NCBI GenBank assembly: GCA_003487005.1
Contig: DNFG01000232.1
Span: forward strand, 1 to 14,328
Reading direction: 5' to 3'
Source of the DNA: Bryobacterales bacterium
GTDB lineage: Bacteria; Acidobacteriota; Terriglobia; Bryobacterales; Bryobacteraceae
Length of the DNA stretch: 14,328 nucleotides
A program made the position numbers and the translations under genes. The notes below the pieces were generated by a model. The model was not told the DNA's origin and did not search any database. It saw only the letters and a list, made by a program, of their open reading frames with translations. Below, one piece after another: positions 1 to 7,263 of the stretch (position 1 is the first letter of the stretch; every line of letters starts with the position of its first letter).

Positions 1-324
1 GTCGCCGCCGGCGCCGGCGGCGACGAAGGCGGCGATCGTGGAGATATTGAGGGTGCCCTGGGCGTCGCCGCCGGTGCCGCAGGTATCGAGAACGGGTTCA
101 CCGGTGATGCCGTGGTGGACCTGGAGACTGGATTCGCGCATGGCTTCGGCGAGGCCGCGGAGTTCGTCGGCGGTCTCGCCTTTCAGGTGCAGGGCGGTGG
201 CGAAAGCGGCGATCTGGGCGGTGGTGGCCTCGCCGGCGAGGATGGCGGACATGGCCTGGCGGGCGTCCTCGGCGCTGAGCGTCTCGCGATTCATCAGACG
301 ATGCAGGTAGGGCAGGAACGGCAT
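1..324 (-). CDS. trpD: Anthranilate phosphoribosyltransferase, N-terminal part (cut by window edge)
   Basis: TrpD joins phosphoribosyl pyrophosphate to anthranilate, the second step of the tryptophan pathway, in the cytoplasm. The 108 visible residues start MPFLPYLHRLMNRETLS and give the helical N-terminal domain, followed by the glycine-rich PRPP-binding loop with the diagnostic DTCGTGGD at residues 80-87 and NISTIAAF at 93-100. The full protein is usually about 340 residues, so two thirds lie outside the window. The ATG at 324 is the only sensible start: the frame upstream has no other start codon before a stop at 361-363, and homologues begin at the same point. I see no clear Shine-Dalgarno site. 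The gene is divergent from sucC with about 60 bp between the two starts. The family call is firm. Whether other trp genes follow cannot be seen. Confidence 0.93.
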   Translation of the reverse strand, partial: MPFLPYLHRLMNRETLSAEDARQAMSAILAGEATTAQIAAFATALHLKGETADELRGLAEAMRESSLQVHHGITGEPVLDTCGTGGDAQGTLNISTIAAFVAAGAGGD

Positions 325-384
325 GGTATATTGGCAGTTTGCGGGCTTTTCTTCAAGAGCCTAGCACAAGCGGACTGAAATCCT

Positions 385-1542
385 ATGAAAATCCATGAGT
401 ATCAGGCCAAGGAGATCCTGGGCCGCTACGGTGTCCCTGTGCCGCGAGGCCGGATGGCGCGAACGGTGGACGAGGCCGAAGAGATCGCGAAGGAGTTGGG
501 CGGGCGCGTTGTCGTCAAGGCTCAGATCCACGCGGGCGGCCGCGGCAAGGGCGGCGGCGTGAAACTGGCGGGGGACCGGGAGGCGGCGCGCGAGGTGGCG
601 CAGCAGATTCTGGGCATGACGCTGGTGACGCATCAGACCGGACCCGAGGGGCGGCTGGTGCAGCGCCTGCTGGTGGAGGAGACTCTGCCGATCGCGCGGG
701 AACTGTACTGCGGGATCGTGCTGGACCGCGGCACCGGCAAGCCGGTGATGATGGTGTCGGCGGCCGGCGGCATGGACATCGAGGAAGTGGCGGCGAAGAC
801 GCCCGAACTGATCCTCAAGGAAGCGTTTGACCCGGCGATCGGGTTGATGGGCTGGCAGGCGCGCAAACTGGCGTTCGGGTTGTCGCTGCCGGTGGCGGCG
901 ATCAGCCCGGCAGTGAAGGCGATGACGGCGCTGGCGCGGGCGTATGTCGAGCTGGACTGCAATCTGGCGGAGATCAATCCGCTGATTTTGACCGAAGACG
1001 ACAAGATCATTGCTTTGGACGCCAAGATCGGCTTTGACGACAACGCGTTGTTCCGGCACAAGGAAATTGGCGAACTGCGCGACCTGAACGAGGAAGATCC
1101 GCTCGAAGTGGAGGCCTCGCAGTTCGGGTTGAATTACATCAAGCTGGACGGCAGCGTGGCGTGCATGGTGAATGGCGCGGGGCTGGCGATGGCGACGATG
1201 GACATCATCAAGTACGCGGGCGGGAGTCCGGCGAACTTCCTGGATGTGGGCGGCGGCGCGAACAAGGACCAGGTTCGCAACGCGTTCCACATTCTGCTGG
1301 CCGACCCGCACGTGAAGGCGATTTTGATCAACATTTTCGGCGGGATTCTGCGCTGTGACACGCTGGCGTCGGGCGTGGTGGAGGCGGCGCGGGCGCTGGA
1401 TGTGAAGGTGCCGATCGTCGTCCGGATGGAAGGGACCAACGTCGAGTTGGGCCGCCAGATTCTGGCCGACAGCGGATTGAACTTCACGGTGGCGGCGGAC
1501 ATGAAGGACGCGGCGGAGAAGGTTGTCGCGCTGGCGCGTTAA
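385..1542 (+). CDS. sucC: Succinate-CoA ligase (ADP-forming), beta subunit
   Basis: SucC is the nucleotide- and succinate-binding subunit of succinyl-CoA synthetase, the TCA-cycle step that makes ATP or GTP from succinyl-CoA. The 385-residue length is normal. The start [12 protein letters not shown] is the family signature. An ATP-grasp domain follows, with the [14 protein letters not shown] loop at residues 45-58 and AEINPL at 195-200 plus D212 as likely Mg-nucleotide ligands. The C-terminal ligase domain shows [11 protein letters not shown] near 263-273, NIFGGI at 316-321 and [11 protein letters not shown] at 347-357. It is the first gene of a co-directional run, with sucD 17 bp downstream. 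The Shine-Dalgarno site before this ATG is weak. The nucleotide preference cannot be told from the sequence by eye. Confidence 0.97.
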   Translation: MKIHEYQAKEILGRYGVPVPRGRMARTVDEAEEIAKELGGRVVVKAQIHAGGRGKGGGVKLAGDREAAREVAQQILGMTLVTHQTGPEGRLVQRLLVEETLPIARELYCGIVLDRGTGKPVMMVSAAGGMDIEEVAAKTPELILKEAFDPAIGLMGWQARKLAFGLSLPVAAISPAVKAMTALARAYVELDCNLAEINPLILTEDDKIIALDAKIGFDDNALFRHKEIGELRDLNEEDPLEVEASQFGLNYIKLDGSVACMVNGAGLAMATMDIIKYAGGSPANFLDVGGGANKDQVRNAFHILLADPHVKAILINIFGGILRCDTLASGVVEAARALDVKVPIVVRMEGTNVELGRQILADSGLNFTVAADMKDAAEKVVALAR

Positions 1543-1559
1543 GGAGAACCAGGAATTCC

Positions 1560-2435
1560 ATGAGCATCCTCGTCAACAAAGACACGCGAGTCCTGGTGCA
1601 GGGCTTCACGGGCAAGGAAGGGACATTCCATGCCCAGCAGGCGATTGATTACGGCACGAACATCGTGGGCGGCGTGACGCCGGGCAAGGGCGGGTCGAAG
1701 CACCTGGACCGGCCGGTGTTCAACACGGTGGCCGAAGCGGTGAAGGCGACGGGCGCGAACGCGAGCGTCATCTTCGTGCCACCGCCGTTCGCGGCGGACG
1801 CGGTGATGGAAGCGGCGGACGCGGGCATCGCGCTGGTCGTGTGCATCACGGAAGGGATTCCGGCGCTGGACATGGTGAAGGCGTGGGACTTCCTGCAGGC
1901 GCATCCGGGGACGCGGCTGATCGGGCCGAACTGCCCGGGGATCATCACACCGGGCGAGTGCAAGATCGGGATTATGCCCGGTCCGATTCACAAGCCGGGT
2001 CCGGTGGGGGTGGTGTCGCGCTCGGGCACGCTGACCTACGAAGCGGTGGGGCAGTTGTCGGCGATCGGCATCGGGCAATCGACGTGCATCGGTATTGGCG
2101 GCGACCCGATCATCGGGACGACCCACCTGGACGCCATGCAACTCTTCAATGAAGATCCGGCGACGGAAGCGATCATCATGATTGGCGAAATCGGCGGAAA
2201 TAACGAAGAAATCGCGGCAGCTTACGTGAAAGAACACGTGAAAAAGCCGGTGATCGGGTTTATCGCTGGGCAGACGGCGCCGCCGGGCCGCCGGATGGGC
2301 CACGCGGGTGCGATTATCTCGGGCGGCTCGGGCAAGGCGAGCGACAAGATGGCGGCGATGGAGGACGCGGGGATTCTGGTGTGCCAGAGCCCGGCGGACA
2401 TGGGCGCGCGCGTCAAAGAGGCGCTGAAGCTGTAA
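1560..2435 (+). CDS. sucD: Succinate-CoA ligase, alpha subunit
   Basis: SucD binds CoA and carries the histidine that is phosphorylated during succinyl-CoA synthesis or cleavage. It pairs with SucC. The 291-residue protein has an N-terminal CoA-binding Rossmann fold ([12 protein letters not shown] at 13-24, VTPGKGG at 39-45, CITEGIP at 95-101) and a ligase domain with [12 protein letters not shown] at 122-133. The active-site histidine is H248 in RRMGHAGAI, the equivalent of H246 in the E. coli protein. The ATG at 1560 is preceded by an AAGGAGA Shine-Dalgarno site that overlaps the end of sucC, so the subunits are probably translated at matched levels. All key motifs are intact. Confidence 0.97.
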   Translation: MSILVNKDTRVLVQGFTGKEGTFHAQQAIDYGTNIVGGVTPGKGGSKHLDRPVFNTVAEAVKATGANASVIFVPPPFAADAVMEAADAGIALVVCITEGIPALDMVKAWDFLQAHPGTRLIGPNCPGIITPGECKIGIMPGPIHKPGPVGVVSRSGTLTYEAVGQLSAIGIGQSTCIGIGGDPIIGTTHLDAMQLFNEDPATEAIIMIGEIGGNNEEIAAAYVKEHVKKPVIGFIAGQTAPPGRRMGHAGAIISGGSGKASDKMAAMEDAGILVCQSPADMGARVKEALKL

Positions 2436-2468
2436 TTCGGGTTTTATCTCAACAAGGACGTAACGAAA

Positions 2469-2882
2469 GTGCAGAAGACATTTGCGATTATCAAGCCCGA
2501 CGCCGTGGCCGCGGGCAATGCGGGCAATGTGCTGGCAGTGATTGAGAAGAACGGGTTCAAGGTGCTGGCGATGCGCATGCAGCGGCTGTCGCGAGCCGAA
2601 GCCGAGGGTTTTTACGCGGTTCACAAGGAACGGCCCTTCTTCGGCGAACTGGTCGAATTCATGACCGAAGGGCCGGTGGTTCTGCTGGCGCTGGAGCGCG
2701 AAGACGCAGTGGCGAAGTGGCGCGAAGTGATGGGCGCGACGGACCCGGCCAAGGCGGAAGAAGGCACGATCCGCAAACTCTACGGCACGAACGTCGGCCG
2801 GAATGCCTCGCACGGTTCCGATAGCGTGGAAAACGCGGCGATCGAACTGGCCTGGTTCTTCCGCGCTTCCGAACTCGGGTAG
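2469..2882 (+). CDS. ndk: Nucleoside diphosphate kinase
   Basis: Ndk moves the terminal phosphate between nucleoside tri- and diphosphates by a ping-pong mechanism through a phosphohistidine, balancing cellular NTP pools. The 137 residues match the usual family length. The start QKTFAIIKPDAV is the family N-terminus, and the active site NVGRNASHGSDS places the phosphoacceptor histidine at residue 115. The start codon is GTG at 2469, ten bases after AAGGA at 2454-2458. An upstream start is unlikely because the lysine in the N-terminal IIKPDAV segment sits where it should. It follows sucD by 33 bp and is probably in the same transcript, which fits the functional link between succinyl-CoA synthetase, which makes NTP, and Ndk, which spreads it. 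Confidence 0.96.
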   Translation: MQKTFAIIKPDAVAAGNAGNVLAVIEKNGFKVLAMRMQRLSRAEAEGFYAVHKERPFFGELVEFMTEGPVVLLALEREDAVAKWREVMGATDPAKAEEGTIRKLYGTNVGRNASHGSDSVENAAIELAWFFRASELG

Positions 2883-2903
2883 CCTGGTGCGGCGGAGGCC
2901 GCC

Positions 2904-3494
2904 ATGTATCATCCATTCGAACTGATTCCCGGACGATGGCGGGCTCGGCTGCTGGTTCCGCTGACCATGGCCGCGCTCGCTCTCTCCGGTTGGTTGACGT
3001 ACCGGAACGTCGAACTGATGAATCCGGCATCACCGGCGGGGGTATGGAGCCTGGCTCTGGCACGGGACGGTTACGGGGCGCGGATGATTATCGACACGTG
3101 GGATATGCTGCGGCCGGCCGCGCCGAAGGTGGACACCGTCGAAGGCGTGGTCCAGCAGGCGCCGCCGAGTCCCGTGGACTCGGCGATTGACCTGGTCTCT
3201 GCCCGGTTCTTCCTGATTTTTCTCTATGTGGCGCCGCTGAGCCTGGCCTGCGCCTGGGTGGCGGGACCGTCGGGCATGCCCGTGGCGGGCTTCAGCTTGT
3301 CGATTGCGGTGTGGGCGGCGGGCCTGCTGCATGCCATCGAGAACACGGCGCTGCTGCGGATGCTGCTGACGCGCGATCCGGGTAACGGGGAAGCGGTTAT
3401 GGCGAGCACCTGCTTCGCCGCACGGATGGTGATGCTGGCGATGATCGTGACCTGGTTGGGGTGGGCGTGGCGGCGGCGCCGCGTGGCAAACTGA
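2904..3494 (+). CDS. Four-helix integral membrane protein of unknown function
   Basis: I do not recognise this 196-residue protein. It shows four hydrophobic stretches: about residues 15-33 (LLVPLTMAALALSGWLTY), 98-117, 125-145 and 168-187. The region between helices 1 and 2 is about 60 residues, proline-containing and polar, and probably lies outside the membrane. The protein ends in a basic tail (WRRRRVAN) likely to be cytoplasmic, which would put both ends inside. The start is well supported by GGAGG at 2894-2898, five bases before the ATG. It lies 21 bp after ndk and 4 bp before the dehydrogenase gene, so it is probably co-transcribed with both. No catalytic or transport motif is visible. 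Confidence 0.8.
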   Translation: MYHPFELIPGRWRARLLVPLTMAALALSGWLTYRNVELMNPASPAGVWSLALARDGYGARMIIDTWDMLRPAAPKVDTVEGVVQQAPPSPVDSAIDLVSARFFLIFLYVAPLSLACAWVAGPSGMPVAGFSLSIAVWAAGLLHAIENTALLRMLLTRDPGNGEAVMASTCFAARMVMLAMIVTWLGWAWRRRRVAN

Positions 3495-3498
3495 AGCA

Positions 3499-4248
3499 AT
3501 GCAAGGCAAAGTCGCGGTTGTGACCGGCGGCGCCCGCGGAATTGGCCGGGCAACAGTTCTCGCGTTGGCGAAGCGGGGGGCGCGGGTGGTGGTGAACGAT
3601 CTCCATTCGATGGACGAGGCCCAGGTGGTCGCTCGCGAAGTCGAGGCGGCGGGTTCGACGGCGCTTGTCCAGCAAGCCGATGTGGCGGACCGGGGCCAGA
3701 TGGAGGGGTTGTTCGAGGCGGCGGTGGCGCGTTTCGGGCGCGTCGATATCGTGGTGGCCAATGCTGCGCGGAATGTCCGCAAACCGCTGCTGGAGTTGAG
3801 CGTGGAGGACGTGGAGGCGACCTGGGGGGTGACGCAGTGGGGCGTGTTTCACGCCTGCCAGTTGGGAGCGCGGCAGATGGTGGCGCAGGGAGGCGGCGGA
3901 TCGATGGTCGTGGTCAGCTCAATTCACTCGTTTCGACCCTACTCGGGAGCTTCGGCCTATAACGGGGCGAAAGCGGCGGTGAACCAGATGGCGAAGACGT
4001 GGGCGCTGGAACTGGCCGATCACGGAATCCGGGTGAATGTGGTCGAACCTGGCTGGACCGACACGCCCGGCGAACGCGGGTACTTCACCGAGGAGGAACT
4101 GGCCGCGGGCGGTGGATTGGTGCCGCTCGGGCGGTTGGCGGACCCGGCCGAAATCGCTCGCGCGGTTGTGTTTCTGGCCTCAGACGAGGCGTCGTACCTG
4201 ACAGGCGCCGTCCTGCGCGCCGATGGCGGGTATCATCTCCGCCACTAA
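3499..4248 (+). CDS. Short-chain dehydrogenase/reductase (SDR) family oxidoreductase
   Basis: This 249-residue protein is a classical SDR: an NAD(P)-dependent oxidoreductase acting on an alcohol or carbonyl substrate that cannot be named from the sequence. The cofactor-binding TGGARGIG lies at residues 9-16. The conserved Asn motif is present as VANAARN with N88. The catalytic Ser is in VVSSIHS (140-141), and YNGAK gives Y154 and K158. The segment EPGWTDTP at 183-190 and the C-terminal ADGGYHLRH are typical of the family. Acidic D35 at the end of the second strand favours NAD over NADP. The ATG at 3499 is 4 bp past the stop of the membrane protein gene and has only a weak ribosome site, so translational coupling is likely. 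It converges on the next gene with a gap of 6 bp. Confidence 0.92.
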   Translation: MQGKVAVVTGGARGIGRATVLALAKRGARVVVNDLHSMDEAQVVAREVEAAGSTALVQQADVADRGQMEGLFEAAVARFGRVDIVVANAARNVRKPLLELSVEDVEATWGVTQWGVFHACQLGARQMVAQGGGGSMVVVSSIHSFRPYSGASAYNGAKAAVNQMAKTWALELADHGIRVNVVEPGWTDTPGERGYFTEEELAAGGGLVPLGRLADPAEIARAVVFLASDEASYLTGAVLRADGGYHLRH

Positions 4249-4254
4249 GCGGCG

Positions 4255-5583
4255 CTAGTTCTTCTTCTGAAAGCAGTACAGGTAATCGGCGGTCCGGAGG
4301 AAGATCTGGTTGCCGACGGCCACCGGGCTGGCGAGAGTGTGGTTGTCGAGTTTGTTCACCGACAGAATCTCGAATTTGGGGCCGGCCTTGATGACGGTGG
4401 TATTGCCTTCTTCGTTGGTGGCATAGATTTTGCCGTCGGCGAGCAGGGGGGAAGCGCTGTAGGTGCCCAGTTCAATGCGCTGGCCTTCATAAACCGGCTT
4501 TCCCGTCGCGGCTTCCAGGCAGTGCATCACCCCGTTGTCGTTGAGGACGTAAATGTAGGTGCCGTCCGTGGCGGGAGTGGGGACATCGCTGCCGAGGTTG
4601 TTGGTCCAGAGTTCATTCTTCCCCGTGATGGTGCCGCTCCCGCCGGCGCGGAAACCGATGAAGGGGCGGCCGCGGGTTGAGGTGGTGAAGACGTTCTCAC
4701 CGATGACAATCGAGGAGGCAATCGTCCGGTTCATCGGGTTGTTTCGGGGATTGAAACCACCCATCCGCCAGAGTTCCCTTCCGTCGGCGAGAGCATGACC
4801 GGTCGTGTAGTCGCCCCCCGAGATGACCAGCTGTTCCTGGCCCTTGACGGTCACGATTTGAGGCGTGGCGTAGTTGTCGGGGGATTCAGTGACTGCGTCC
4901 GTCGGGCGCTCAACCTTCCAGAGGGTCTTGCCGGTTGCCGGATCGACGGCGAAGACGTAAGAGGGGTCGTCGGTCTTCATTCCATGGAGGACCTGCACGT
5001 ACAGTTTGCCCTTGTGCAGCAGCGGCGTCGAGGCGTAGCCGTGGTTGAGGCCGAAACGGCCATAATCGGCCTGGATGTCGCGCTTCCAGACCTCTTTTCC
5101 ATCGAGGGTGAAGCAGGCGAATTTGCCATTGCCGGTCATGATCCAGACGTGCTTGCCGTCGGTGATGGGCGAGGGCGAGGCGGAATTCTGCTTGCGGAAC
5201 AGGCGGTTGCCAGAGTCGATCTGATTGCGCCACAGGAGTTTCCCATCCTTGCGGTTGACGGCCATCAGGAAAATCTTGTCGTGTGCGGAGCCATCCGCTC
5301 CCTGACGGGACCCCAGCGCGGCGAAGCCTTCCTCGGCGGAGGTGATGAAGACGCGGTCGTTCCAGATGATCGGCGTGGCCGCGCTCCAACTCGGGAGCTT
5401 GGTTCGCCAGAGGACGTTGTCCGTTTCGGTCCAGGAGACGGGCAGGTCGCGGGCGTCGGGACTCGCGCCAGTGAAAAGGGGGCCGCGCCACTGGGGCCAA
5501 TTCGCCGCGAGCGGTGCGGAAACGAGCAGTGCAAGACAGGCAGCGATGCCGCCGGCAAGTCGGGTGCTGTTGGTCAGTTTCAT
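4255..5583 (-). CDS. Secreted PQQ-like beta-propeller repeat protein
   Basis: The protein is a predicted exported eight-blade-type beta-propeller of the PQQ-repeat class. A signal peptide (MKLTNSTRLAGGIAACLALL...) ends near residue 27. The mature part begins NWPQWRGP, a common opening in such proteins of Acidobacteria and Planctomycetes. Blade motifs of the form (D/T)GKxLW recur: DGKLLWR, DGKEVWK, TGKTLWK, DGRELWR and TGKPVY. Quinone-enzyme catalytic residues are not evident, so it need not bind PQQ and may be a binding or scaffold protein. I chose the ATG at 5583 (442 residues) because AGAGAGG at 5596-5590 lies six bases before it. An ATG seven codons upstream, at 5604, lacks proper spacing. 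The gene is alone on its strand, with a long intergenic region upstream. Confidence 0.88.
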   Translation of the reverse strand: MKLTNSTRLAGGIAACLALLVSAPLAANWPQWRGPLFTGASPDARDLPVSWTETDNVLWRTKLPSWSAATPIIWNDRVFITSAEEGFAALGSRQGADGSAHDKIFLMAVNRKDGKLLWRNQIDSGNRLFRKQNSASPSPITDGKHVWIMTGNGKFACFTLDGKEVWKRDIQADYGRFGLNHGYASTPLLHKGKLYVQVLHGMKTDDPSYVFAVDPATGKTLWKVERPTDAVTESPDNYATPQIVTVKGQEQLVISGGDYTTGHALADGRELWRMGGFNPRNNPMNRTIASSIVIGENVFTTSTRGRPFIGFRAGGSGTITGKNELWTNNLGSDVPTPATDGTYIYVLNDNGVMHCLEAATGKPVYEGQRIELGTYSASPLLADGKIYATNEEGNTTVIKAGPKFEILSVNKLDNHTLASPVAVGNQIFLRTADYLYCFQKKN

Positions 5584-5723
5584 GGCAGGCCTCTCTTTAT
5601 ACATCCCCGTTTGAAGGGAAGCGTATCACACTTGAGCCAGCCTGGGTTGGAACGAAAATTCCCCCGCCGCTGGGTGAAGATCCCGGGCCGCCTCAGGTTG
5701 TCGGAGGAGGAGGGGAGGAAAGC

Positions 5724-5774
5724 CCGGGCACGGCGGCGGGGGAAACTGGTTGAACGTGGGGATCCGGGCACGGC
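5724..5774. repeat. Pair of 11-bp direct repeats, CCGGGCACGGC
   Basis: The 11-mer CCGGGCACGGC occurs at 5724-5734 and again at 5764-5774, exactly 40 bp start to start. A shorter copy of its first six bases lies 41 bp earlier, at 5683-5688. The bases between the copies are unrelated, so this is not a tandem duplication. The spacing is close to four helical turns and would suit protein binding on one face of the DNA upstream of the propeller gene. In GC-rich DNA, chance remains possible. Confidence 0.4.
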
Positions 5775-5911
5775 CGGAAATCAGACGTCCAGGCGCGAAG
5801 GCCAAGATCAATCGGTCATCAAGTCGAATACCGAGAGAAGTTCCGGTCAGCACCGGCAATGGCGGGCTCGGCTAGACCGATAGTAAGACGGAATGTTGAA
5901 TGAAGTCAAGG

Positions 5912-5941
5912 AATTAGAAATCTGGACTAATTAAGTTTTTT
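5912..5941 (+). repeat. AT-rich inverted repeat AATTAG/CTAATT followed by T6
   Basis: AATTAG at 5912-5917 and CTAATT at 5927-5932 are perfect complements around a 9-base loop, and a run of six T follows at 5936-5941. The form resembles an intrinsic terminator reading on the plus strand, but no plus-strand gene ends here and the stem is weak. It may instead be an operator or simply AT-rich promoter DNA. Confidence 0.35.
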
Positions 5942-6026
5942 CAATTCGAACTCTTGTCGTGGAGTGGCCGGCGGAATCGGAATAATTTACCAATTCGCTA
6001 TGTATTTCTTTCCGGGGCAACTGTCT

Positions 6027-6602
6027 TCAAGCCCCTGCGTTTGCGGGGGTTAGCGGTTCCAATGCGCGGGTGCGCTCCACGAGGCGGAGCACACTTTGAT
6101 CCGTGTTCAACGCCGGGATTGCGGACAGAGAGACCCAGGCGAGGTCGTGGGATTCCTCGGTCAGGCTCAGAGGTTCATTTGGGTCCGCTTCAATCAGAAA
6201 CCGGACATCATAGTGGATGTGGGCGGGTTCGGAGCCGCGGGCAGGGATGCAGTGAGCGTCCACGTCAAAGATGCGGCCCTCATTCAGAGGCTTGAGACGC
6301 GAGAGGCCGGCTTCCTCGCTCACTTCGCGGAGGGCATTCGCCAGGACGTCCGGATCCCCGTCACAGTGGCCGCCGGGTTGGAGCCAGAGCCCCAGTTTGG
6401 CATGGTGGGTCAGCAGGGCGCGCGTTCTGGACGGGTCCACGACCCACGCGGAGGCGGTGACATGGCCGGACTGGAGTGAACGGGAGAAGCAGTCGGGGTG
6501 CGTCCGGACAAAGTCGAGGAGCCGGTCGAGCATCCTCCCTTCATGCTGGTTCCAGGGCGCGTGCGACTGGAGGGCTTCGATGAGTTCTTCACGGGTGGGC
6601 AT
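6027..6602 (-). CDS. Nudix hydrolase
   Basis: This is a predicted cytoplasmic hydrolase of nucleoside diphosphate-X compounds, 191 residues long, substrate unknown. The Nudix box is clear: GGHCDGDPDVLANALREVSEEAGL in outline, with the metal-binding REVSEEAGL near residues 95-103 and the GHCDGD variant of the first half seen in one common subfamily. The N-terminal third is helical and charged. The frame runs open further upstream, but I start at the ATG at 6602 (MPTREELIEALQSH) because the extension overlaps the glycosylase gene and has no family-like sequence. The gene lies 16 bp after the AlkA-type glycosylase gene on the same strand, which suggests a role in clearing damaged nucleotides. 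That role is inferred from the neighbour only. Confidence 0.9.
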   Translation of the reverse strand: MPTREELIEALQSHAPWNQHEGRMLDRLLDFVRTHPDCFSRSLQSGHVTASAWVVDPSRTRALLTHHAKLGLWLQPGGHCDGDPDVLANALREVSEEAGLSRLKPLNEGRIFDVDAHCIPARGSEPAHIHYDVRFLIEADPNEPLSLTEESHDLAWVSLSAIPALNTDQSVLRLVERTRALEPLTPANAGA

Positions 6603-6618
6603 GGGCGAGTCTACCGGA

Positions 6619-7224
6619 TTAGAGAGCGGCCTGGTTATCAAGGCTGCGCCAAAGGTACCAGCATGCGACCGATCGCCAGGGGCGCCAGGGCGCGGCCAGG
6701 GTCTCCATCTGACCGGGGTCGGGTGGAGCGGAGAGCGACCAGGCGCGGCACATCGCATTGCGAATGCCCAGGTCTCCCGTGGGAAGGACGTCGGGGCGGC
6801 GAAGCGCAAATATCAGAAACATGTGGGCGGTCCACACACCCACGCCCCGGACCGGGGTCAGATGGGCGATGACCTCTTCATCGGGCATCGCCGCAAGGGC
6901 GCGGAACCGGATTTCGCCCTCGCCAGTCCGCCGAGCGAGGTCGTGCAGCGAGGCGGCCTTCGCGGCGGAGAGGCCGCAGGCGCGAAGTTGTTCAGTGGAA
7001 AGAGAAGCGATGAACGCGGGAGTGATGCGCCGCGGGCGGGCGGCCGTGGCGAGACGGCCCCAAATGGTGGCCGCCGCGCGCCCGCTTAGCTGTTGGGAGA
7101 CAATCGACCGGGCCAGGGTGGCGAAGACCGGCGGGTGGTAGTCGATGGCAAAGGGCCCGGCCCGGTCGATCAGGTCTCGCAAAACAGGGTCGGAACGGCG
7201 CAAATGCTGGACAGCGGGATGCAT
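6619..7224 (-). CDS. DNA-3-methyladenine glycosylase II (AlkA/HhH-GPD type)
   Basis: The enzyme removes alkylated bases such as 3-methyladenine from DNA, the first step of base excision repair. Family features are LARSIVSQQLSGRAA in the N-terminal helical part, the helix-hairpin-helix LTPVRGVGVWTA and the following PTGDLGIRNA, whose Asp is the likely catalytic residue matching D238 of E. coli AlkA. No Cys cluster for an iron-sulphur centre is present, which argues against endonuclease III or MutY. It lacks the N-terminal TBP-like domain of long AlkA proteins, as many bacterial members do. I use the ATG at 7224 (201 residues), preceded by GAGG and a CATACT -10-like box at 7261-7256. An ATG at 7254 would add ten residues. 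It heads a pair with the Nudix gene and is divergent from the VWFA gene. Confidence 0.88.
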   Translation of the reverse strand: MHPAVQHLRRSDPVLRDLIDRAGPFAIDYHPPVFATLARSIVSQQLSGRAAATIWGRLATAARPRRITPAFIASLSTEQLRACGLSAAKAASLHDLARRTGEGEIRFRALAAMPDEEVIAHLTPVRGVGVWTAHMFLIFALRRPDVLPTGDLGIRNAMCRAWSLSAPPDPGQMETLAAPWRPWRSVACWYLWRSLDNQAAL

Positions 7225-7263
7225 GGGAACGGAAAGCCTCGCGGATGCATCCACAAGTATGCC

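Larger units (their letters stand above)
5584..6026. other. Intergenic region of about 440 bp, no recognisable gene
   Basis: The stretch separates the propeller gene from the end of the Nudix gene, both on the minus strand, so it should hold the propeller promoter and perhaps the Nudix terminator. The part next to the propeller gene is GC-rich and has three CCGGGC copies (5683, 5724, 5764) about 40 bp apart. The part from about 5880 to 6010 is clearly AT-richer than the rest of the window. Short open frames here show no familiar motif or ribosome site. A CCGGT-CAGC-ACCGG hairpin lies at 5843-5856. I could not place a convincing -35/-10 pair. Confidence 0.6.

Noticed and set aside
331..359. 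TTGGCA at 331-336 as a -35 box for sucC
   Set aside because: No acceptable -10 box is found 16-18 bases downstream.
361..1311. 316-codon open frame on the minus strand opposite sucC
   Set aside because: It is a shadow of sucC in GC-rich DNA: rich in Arg, His and Gln, with no domain, and sucC on the other strand is unmistakable.
1539..2912. 457-codon open frame on the minus strand opposite sucD and ndk
   Set aside because: Same Arg/His-rich shadow composition; it covers two certain genes and their spacer.
4795..5883. 362-codon plus-strand frame opposite the propeller gene
   Set aside because: It is antisense to a gene with clear PQQ-like repeats, and its tail runs into low-complexity spacer.
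6032..6048. CCCC...GGGG hairpin at the end of the Nudix gene as a terminator
   Set aside because: It lies inside the last codons, has mismatches and is not followed by a T-run in the direction of transcription.
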